Positions 63,836 to 64,000 of a stretch of 64,000 nt of DNA are shown here, in pieces (positions within the stretch are counted from its first letter, which is position 1; every line of letters starts with the position of its first letter). The translations under genes were made by a program, and so were the position numbers. The notes under the pieces are model-generated. The model did no database searches. It was given only the letters and a program-made list of their open reading frames with translations, and was not told where the DNA came from. The stretch covers positions 57,222-121,221 of the forward strand of contig CAZOKJ010000004.1 in assembly GCA_964580465.1 (NCBI GenBank), written 5' to 3'. This stretch comes from Taishania sp964580465 (lineage in GTDB: Bacteria; Bacteroidota; Bacteroidia; Flavobacteriales_D; Crocinitomicaceae).

Positions 63836-64000
63836 GACAGCCGAACTGTCGAGTAGGGAAGTTTCCTCACTTTCGTTCGAAATGACAGGCGAACTATCTA
63901 TTATGGGTGATACAGGGGCTGGCGGAGCCAGCCCCTGTATCACCTCATTACTTGCCGGAGTTTGTCTTTTCGAGCGTAGCGAGAAATCCTTACTAGTCGT
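63836..64000. repeat. MITE-like inverted-repeat element (runs off the window)
   Basis: A perfect 18-bp palindrome (arm 63906-63923, loop GGA, arm 63927-63944; core ACAGGGGCTGGC) is flanked by two related 38-40-base sequences in opposite orientation. These are 63849-63887 (ending TTCGTTCGAAATGACA) and 63963-64000 (starting TGTCTTTTCGAGCGTAGCGA). The two flanks are the same distance from the centre. A small hairpin GACAG CCGAA CTGTC at 63836-63850 borders the left side. No transposase gene is visible. Confidence 0.7.

Noticed and set aside
63626..63943. Minus-strand ORF with a proline run
   Set aside because: It is the reverse reading of the plus-strand glycine-rich gene (Gly codons read as Pro) and of the palindromic element; it has no start region or family resemblance.

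Overview
The window is an ordinary-looking stretch of chromosome from a low-GC member of the Bacteroidota, most likely Flavobacteriales. A Fluviicola/Crocinitomicaceae-like organism is my best guess, from gene style only. The signs are many secreted proteins with type IX secretion (T9SS) C-terminal sorting domains, gliding-type C-termini, an IPExxxVDY protein beside pyruvate kinase, atpD-atpC standing apart from the rest of the ATP synthase genes, DUF2723 and DUF5684 proteins, and promoters with the Bacteroidota -7 box TAnnTTTG. I found no rRNA, tRNA, CRISPR array, prophage or full insertion sequence.

Layout. 1-5.4 kb: secreted T9SS cargo, including a CocE/PepX-type hydrolase. 5.5-6.6 kb: methylmalonyl-CoA epimerase and cytidylate kinase, then a cluster of small palindromes. 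6.9-14.2 kb: a membrane-anchored PpiD/SurA-type foldase, and a DUF2723 (TMEM260-like) membrane protein followed by a NodB deacetylase. 14.3-17.2 kb: a ribonucleotide reductase gene pair whose catalytic parts are missing. 17.4-25.2 kb: ComF, a FAD oxidoreductase, pyruvate kinase with its IPExxxVDY partner, a peptide-binding lipoprotein, TrpS and a D-2-hydroxyacid dehydrogenase. 25.2-31.1 kb: envelope biogenesis (uppS, bamA, three Skp/OmpH genes) with an orphan T9SS tail domain in between. 31.2-35.3 kb: a T9SS protein and atpDC. 35.4-42.5 kb: MBOAT acyltransferase, aminotransferase IV, rhomboid, M61 peptidase, RluA-type pseudouridine synthase. 42.7-54.4 kb: 3-hydroxyacyl-CoA dehydrogenase, a TonB receptor with a probable iron-type operator, a lamin-tail protein with a perfect 780-bp internal duplication, asd, a GNAT enzyme and a gliding-type adhesin. 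54.7-58.4 kb: fbp, a small secreted protein, ettA and a DUF5684 protein. 58.4-62.6 kb: succinate dehydrogenase sdhCAB with a four-helix-bundle gene inserted between sdhA and sdhB. 62.9-64 kb: an HMA-domain lipoprotein and a broken glycine-rich secreted gene ending in a MITE-like inverted repeat.

The strongest candidate for something new is the nrdB-nrdA pair. The alpha subunit is full length in its core and has an open frame, but it has Ser in place of the thiyl-radical Cys and of one redox Cys, a broken Tyr-Tyr radical-transfer dyad, and no C-terminal Cys tail. The beta subunit has an in-frame internal deletion of about 105 residues that removes half of the di-iron ligands. Both frames are still open, so this is either a recently dead paralogue or a repurposed non-catalytic pair. 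Other points worth checking are the heptad-repeat-flanked four-helix-bundle gene in the sdh operon, the perfect 780-bp tandem duplication, the orphan T9SS domain beside bamA, and the repeat families.
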